A stretch of 36,686 nucleotides of DNA from an uncultured Deferribacteres bacterium (GTDB lineage: Bacteria > Zhuqueibacterota > JdFR-76 > DREG01), in assembly GCA_913009825.1 (NCBI GenBank), contig CAJVYQ010000054.1, forward strand, positions 1-36,686. Reading direction: 5' to 3'. Numbering within the stretch: the first letter of the stretch is position 1; each line of letters opens with the position of its first letter. Below, piece by piece: positions 32,807 to 36,686 of this stretch. Below the pieces are notes generated by a model that worked only from the letters and a program-made list of their open reading frames with translations, made no database searches and was not told the DNA's origin. A program made the translations under genes and the position numbers.

Positions 32807-35371
32807 TTAAATTTCCGGATCCGGCAATTTTATTTCGGTAACCAATGCGCCGATAGAACAAAAGATACCCAAAATAAAGATTCGCCACAAGAGATTGGTT
32901 ACAATCATACCAATCTGGTCTGAACCGTGAAGCAGGGTGGTTGTAATTGTTGTCAGAATGCCGATGAAGATGCCGCAAATAAGACTGGCAATGATTCTAT
33001 TTCCCCGTACGGCACCGCCTGCTCCGAGTGTCACCAGTAATCCAAGCACCAGAGGCAAGGTGATTGTTAACCACCACATATCCCGCAAATCAGGTAGTTC
33101 ACCAACATGATTAAAATAAGCCAGCTCCGTAAAAACAAAAATTCCGGCGCCGAGGACTGAATATAGTCCAATATGCCAGTAGCGCGGTTTCAAGCGGGAA
33201 CGGATTTCAGCTACTTTTTTCATGCGGCGGCGGATGGTTAGCGGCCAGTTGTAGAATAGGTCGAATACCCAGTGTTCCAGTAACGCGCCGCCTTCGCCGA
33301 ACACCGGAACAACATGCACCGCTTCCGTAGCCCAGTGTCCTGCCATGAACCGGGCCAGAGTCGGATAGCGGTAGGCCATCTGGATGGGAAACGCCAGGTA
33401 GCCGATATATTTGAAAAAGCCGAGAAAAACCGCAATATTGTAATCCTTAAAATTTCTTTCTTTGATGACCAGGTAGAGAACATAAAGACCGCGCACCAGT
33501 GACCCCGGTGAAATGGGAACCACCTGAAACAGGGCAATGATACCTAATCCGATGCCGTAAGCCTGAGCCCTGGGCATATCCGGATGCATCATAATGTAAA
33601 TGCCGGCTACCGTTATGGAAACAATTTGCGTGACCGGTAAAGTGGCAAGATGTACTGCCAGGCTTTTAAGATATTTTTGGATGAACGGTTCTTCAACCTG
33701 GTTAAGAATGGTGTCGGCATCTTGCTGGCTGAGGAGATTCTTCTTTTTCCCGTCGGACACCATGTCTCTCAGCCATTGGGTGCGTAAATCCGCATCAAAA
33801 TATAAACGAAAAGGGCGCAGTAATAGAAAATCCAACCGCTCTTTGGCGTATTTCCCGTCGGTGAAAAATCTGTGCAGCCCAACCGGCAAAATGGAAAGGG
33901 GAACGTGATAAGATAGTCGCCAGACTTGTTTGGCTAATTTTCCTGATTTTTCAACCGAAGTTCGCCCGGCTCTGTGCCAACCGGTAATTTTTTCAAACGC
34001 TTTCCCTCGTAATGAATTTTTAAAATAGTTGAAATGAGTGAACATGCTTTTGTAATGTTTGCGCCAGAACGGTTGTCCCCAACATTTTCTTACAAAACTA
34101 CCGATAAACGGAAGCGCGCCCAAAAGCCAGAACAGGAAGGTTAAAAATTTGTTGTTTCGCAGTTTCTGTTCCCAATGTTTATCGATCAGGTTACGCACCC
34201 GCCAGCCGGTTACCGCGCTGTTGAAGACAGTTGCCCATAAGCGGCGGCTGAAAAAGAGTTTGACATGATTATGGGTGATGTCGGGAACGGAATTGCGATA
34301 CACTTGTTCCGCCTGTTTCAACTCGACCAGCATAGAATGCATACCGGTAAAATCATCCGGGTGATCTGTAATAAATTGTTCCAGTTTTTTCAGATCGCCG
34401 CGGTCAAATTGGATCAAACTACCCCGGAAAATTCCCTGCAAAATCAGTTTAAAATCCCCCGGACTCATAGGCAGAAACGGCAGCAGTGCCAGACCCGCCC
34501 GGAAATCAACAGCTACCAATCCCTCTTCAGGATTGTCGTTGGTGTCGTTCCATTTTAAACAATTCGGCTGGCTTTTACTGGTCGACCACTCATATTGCCG
34601 GGCAAATTCATGGGCGCCGATTTTATGGAGCAGATTCACAAATTGGGTCATGAATTCATGTTTAGCTCTGTATTCGGGCGAGCCAAGATATTCCTCTTTT
34701 ACCTTTTTCCCTTTGCGCCATTTTTTCAGCACATCCAGATATTCATTCACTTCCAGACGCCAGGTGCGTCCGTCCACCCATTGGCTGATCTCTCCGCAGC
34801 TCCCTAATGTGTGATCCACAAAAGTTGCATAAATGTCCACCACAGATCTGTCATTACCGAAAAATTTGTTGGCGGCGCGGCGAATAAATTTTTGCCAGAT
34901 TGCCCCGGATCTGGCCGCTGCCGGATTCATCTGAAGCTGGAACGGCCCCTGAAAACCGAGCCAATATAACACATTTCTGAATAATTTAGAAAAGTTGGAG
35001 GGGGGAATCAGTATTTTGATAGCGTAGGTTTTTCCCGGTTCAAGGCAGTCGATGCCGCCGTTTTCGGCATGTATTTCCATCAGCCGGACTTTGTAAACCT
35101 GACCGGCAAAACCACCACCGACAAATTTTTCAATTTTCAGGCGGATTGTTCCCAGTATTCCGGTTGCAACATCGGTAATTTCGTACGTTAGTTCGGCGCC
35201 CGGCTCGTAGCGATCGATGCGCATCGGCCGGTGTAGAGCTTCCGCTTTAAATTTTTGTTCTAATTTTTCAATAGTTTGCACTGAGTATTCTGATTCCATT
35301 CTTCTTTCATCCTGGTCAGGTTTCCGGTAAAAATTGTCCGTGATATCGCAGGGAACAATTTTTTGATCCAT
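32807..35371 (-). CDS. Kinase-like membrane protein of unrecognised family
   Basis: The protein has 854 residues (start M1, or Met25 at 35299, which has an AGGA upstream and is a good alternative). Residues about 80-300 show protein-kinase-fold marks: glycine-rich loop GGGFAGQVYKV (85-95), the beta-3 lysine Lys119 in YAIKIL, a hinge-like EISQWVDGR (194-202), Asn270 at the place of the Mg-binding Asn, and VDF (288-290) at the DFG position. The catalytic-loop Asp seems replaced by Ser265, so it could be a pseudokinase or an odd lipid or small-molecule kinase. The C-terminal part has about seven or eight hydrophobic helices from about 405 (405-425, 578-622, 645-665, 735-845). I recognise no family; AarF/UbiB-like relationship is possible but unproven. 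It precedes smpB and tyrS on the same strand. Confidence 0.7.
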   Translation of the reverse strand: MDQKIVPCDITDNFYRKPDQDERRMESEYSVQTIEKLEQKFKAEALHRPMRIDRYEPGAELTYEITDVATGILGTIRLKIEKFVGGGFAGQVYKVRLMEIHAENGGIDCLEPGKTYAIKILIPPSNFSKLFRNVLYWLGFQGPFQLQMNPAAARSGAIWQKFIRRAANKFFGNDRSVVDIYATFVDHTLGSCGEISQWVDGRTWRLEVNEYLDVLKKWRKGKKVKEEYLGSPEYRAKHEFMTQFVNLLHKIGAHEFARQYEWSTSKSQPNCLKWNDTNDNPEEGLVAVDFRAGLALLPFLPMSPGDFKLILQGIFRGSLIQFDRGDLKKLEQFITDHPDDFTGMHSMLVELKQAEQVYRNSVPDITHNHVKLFFSRRLWATVFNSAVTGWRVRNLIDKHWEQKLRNNKFLTFLFWLLGALPFIGSFVRKCWGQPFWRKHYKSMFTHFNYFKNSLRGKAFEKITGWHRAGRTSVEKSGKLAKQVWRLSYHVPLSILPVGLHRFFTDGKYAKERLDFLLLRPFRLYFDADLRTQWLRDMVSDGKKKNLLSQQDADTILNQVEEPFIQKYLKSLAVHLATLPVTQIVSITVAGIYIMMHPDMPRAQAYGIGLGIIALFQVVPISPGSLVRGLYVLYLVIKERNFKDYNIAVFLGFFKYIGYLAFPIQMAYRYPTLARFMAGHWATEAVHVVPVFGEGGALLEHWVFDLFYNWPLTIRRRMKKVAEIRSRLKPRYWHIGLYSVLGAGIFVFTELAYFNHVGELPDLRDMWWLTITLPLVLGLLVTLGAGGAVRGNRIIASLICGIFIGILTTITTTLLHGSDQIGMIVTNLLWRIFILGIFCSIGALVTEIKLPDPEI

Positions 35372-35573
35372 CGTAACTACTCAGGTATGCTTATTGTTCG
35401 ATGTGCAAGAAGCCTTCGACTGAGTTTATCCGGAGCCTGTCGAAGGGCTCAAGCCGGCTTAAATAGCTATGCTGAGCGCTTGCCCGCCTCTGCGGGCCTG
35501 TCTACTCCTGCTGCGGGCAGGGAGTCGAAACGTGATTACAGTTTATTCATGGAGCATACCTGAGTAGTTCGAT
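35367..35573. repeat. MITE-like element, family GTAACTAYTCAGG, full copy
   Basis: AACTACTCAGGTATGCT and AGCATACCTGAGTAGTT are perfect inverted ends of about 17 bases. The interior has a CTTCGACTGAGTTTATCCGG ... CCTGTCGAAGGGCTC inverted pair. The element overlaps the start of the kinase-like gene (first residues), which is another reason to consider the internal start of that gene. The rest of the gap to 35740 is AT-rich with no feature I can support. Confidence 0.78.
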
Positions 35574-35740
35574 CCATTTACATTGCATACCATATAATTA
35601 TCGGCAGAACAAAGGGAAATTAAAAATTTTGTCCTGTTTTTATAACTGTAAAAATATCAAAAATATAGAAGATTTTGACAAAAATTCAACGATTATTTTA
35701 AACCGCTCCGGTGGATGTAAAAATGCTAAATTTTTGGCAT

Positions 35741-35770
35741 AAAAAAAGCTCCGGCTGAATACCGGAGCCC
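35741..35770 (-). terminator. Rho-independent terminator of the beta-barrel gene
   Basis: On the minus strand GCTCCGG (35768-35762) and CCGGAGC (35754-35748) form a stem with a 7-base loop, followed by seven T (35747-35741). It lies just after the stop at 35791. Confidence 0.85.
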
Positions 35771-35790
35771 GATCTAAAAACAATGTTAAA

Positions 35791-36381
35791 TTACTGGCCT
35801 AAAGTTTTTGTTACGCCAACGAAGATACCAAAATAATCAACGCCGTCTATATGATAGGTCGCCTCTGCAAATCCGGTTAAACCGGGGGATAATTCGTAAT
35901 CGGCGCCTGCCAGAATGCGAAACCCGATATTTGTGTTGGAACTTGAATAGCTTCCGCCACCGATAGTTCCAAAACCAGTATTAATTGCGTCTGATGTCCA
36001 TTTTGATTTTCCGTAAGCAAAACCGAGTCCGCCGCCGGCGTAAGGTTTAAATTTTGAACCTTCCATGGGGAAATAATATTTTGCTGCCGCACCAAAGACC
36101 ATTTCCGTCCAGGTCCATTTTGCCGTATATCCGAAACCTGATCCGGAATCATAAGATTTGTTCCAAAAATCAACGAATGCGCTTAAATGGATATCCGGTG
36201 TAATGGTGCCTAAATCGGCAACTACGCCCAGGCCAAGGGTGCTGCCGATTGGATCTTCGGGAGAAACAAAACCAACTTTGCCGCCAATGCCCTTGAAGCC
36301 GATATCAACTTGAGAAAAAGCTACTGTTGCAAAAGTTAAAATCAAAACTGAAGCTAAAATCGTTTTCGTAAAATTTTTCAT
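35791..36381 (-). CDS. Outer-membrane beta-barrel protein
   Basis: The 196-residue protein has a signal peptide (about 1-23, AFSQ-VD) and repeated amphipathic strands rich in Gly and aromatic residues, e.g. KFKPYAGGGLGFAYGKSKW, GFRILAGADYELSPGLTGF, ending GIFVGVTKTLGQ. This fits an OmpW/OmpX-like small barrel (porin-type or Ail-like), without a specific family that I can name. The ribosome site is AAGGAGG and the gene is single, with its own promoter and terminator. Confidence 0.82.
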   Translation of the reverse strand: MKNFTKTILASVLILTFATVAFSQVDIGFKGIGGKVGFVSPEDPIGSTLGLGVVADLGTITPDIHLSAFVDFWNKSYDSGSGFGYTAKWTWTEMVFGAAAKYYFPMEGSKFKPYAGGGLGFAYGKSKWTSDAINTGFGTIGGGSYSSSNTNIGFRILAGADYELSPGLTGFAEATYHIDGVDYFGIFVGVTKTLGQ

Positions 36382-36430
36382 TTTACCTCCTTAAATTAGT
36401 AAAAAAAATGATAACTAAAAAAATTCAATA

Positions 36431-36459
36431 AATTTATAAAGATTATCAACGAATGTCAA
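36431..36459 (-). promoter_or_regulatory. Sigma70-like promoter of the beta-barrel gene
   Basis: On the minus strand TTGACA (36459-36454) and TAAATT (36436-36431) are separated by 17 bases. The leader is about 45 bases with AAGGAGG close to the ATG at 36381. Confidence 0.6.
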
Positions 36460-36472
36460 ATTTATTTTGTGG

Positions 36473-36686
36473 GTGTAACTATTCAGGTTGCCCGCTAATA
36501 TCGCTAAAAAACGCGAATCGTTAACTATTTTGTCCTATTCGTATGATTCGTGTAATTCGCGGGCTGAACAGGCAGACGATTTTTTCAATTTCTCTGCGCC
36601 CTCCGCGTCTCTGCGTTAAAAAAACAGGCGCTTTAAAACGCAGAGACGCAGAGAACGCAAAGGAAGCGGATTTGTTCAAAAAACTA
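36473..36686. repeat. Terminal repeat cluster at window end
   Basis: GTAACTATTCAGG (36474-36486) is another end of the GTAACTAYTCAGG family, with an inner inverted pair GCCCGCTAAT and ATTCGCGGGC. Bases 36592-36617 and 36637-36662 form an inverted repeat of the CGCAGAGACGCAG motif. Bases 36632-36686 repeat the window start. Confidence 0.7.

Noticed and set aside
1-36686. Terminal direct repeat as proof of a circular plasmid or phage
   Set aside because: The copies differ at one base, the motif is dispersed, and the genes are ordinary chromosomal ones.

Overview
The window reads as a chromosomal contig from a Gram-negative bacterium, probably in the FCB group (Calditrichota- or KSB1-like). That placement is inference from gene style, signal-peptide-bearing beta-barrel and lipoproteins, MCE lipid transport genes, and many dispersed inverted-repeat elements of a kind common in such genomes. 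No rRNA, tRNA, CRISPR array or intact transposase was seen. Most of the window is moderate in GC; about 15780-18530 is clearly more AT-rich.

Layout. 632-3067 is a secreted S9 peptidase. 3405-10432 is a complete unfused tryptophan operon (trpE-G-D-C-F-B-A). It is preceded by a sigma70-type promoter, a 28-residue leader peptide with three consecutive Trp codons and a terminator hairpin, which together look like a textbook ribosome-mediated attenuator. trpA is separated from trpB by a small inverted-repeat element, and a related copy lies just after trpA. 10794-13577 carries a YtcJ-like amidohydrolase and a secreted M55 D-aminopeptidase. 13865-15510 is a graveyard: a fragment of a type I restriction HsdR subunit, a DUF2203 gene on the other strand, and a frameshifted DUF4338 (DruA-like) gene.

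15780-18530 is an AT-rich island with a ferritin-like protein, a structured repeat, an integron attC-like site, a PstS-like binding protein and a small beta-barrel candidate. 18807-22258 holds an MltF-like lytic transglycosylase and glycerol-3-phosphate dehydrogenase (glpD), followed by a hairpin element and a broken antitoxin-like gene. 28095-22731 (minus strand) is one gene run: GAF-SpoIIE phosphatase, RsbW-like kinase, STAS antagonist, then MlaE-, MlaF- and MlaD-like proteins and a PqiC-like lipoprotein. This joins a complete partner-switching module to a lipid-transport ABC system. 28391-30475 (plus strand) has an SDR oxidoreductase, an orphan long GroES-like protein and a lipoprotein. 35371-31025 (minus strand) has an 854-residue kinase-like membrane protein of unrecognised family, then smpB and tyrS. 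A beta-barrel outer-membrane protein closes the window.

The strongest candidates for something undescribed are the trp attenuator in this lineage, the kinase-fold membrane protein at 32807-35371, the partner-switching/MCE operon, and the families of miniature inverted-repeat elements occupying nearly every long intergenic gap. Both window ends lie in the same 55-base repeat, so the contig probably stops there because of repeats.
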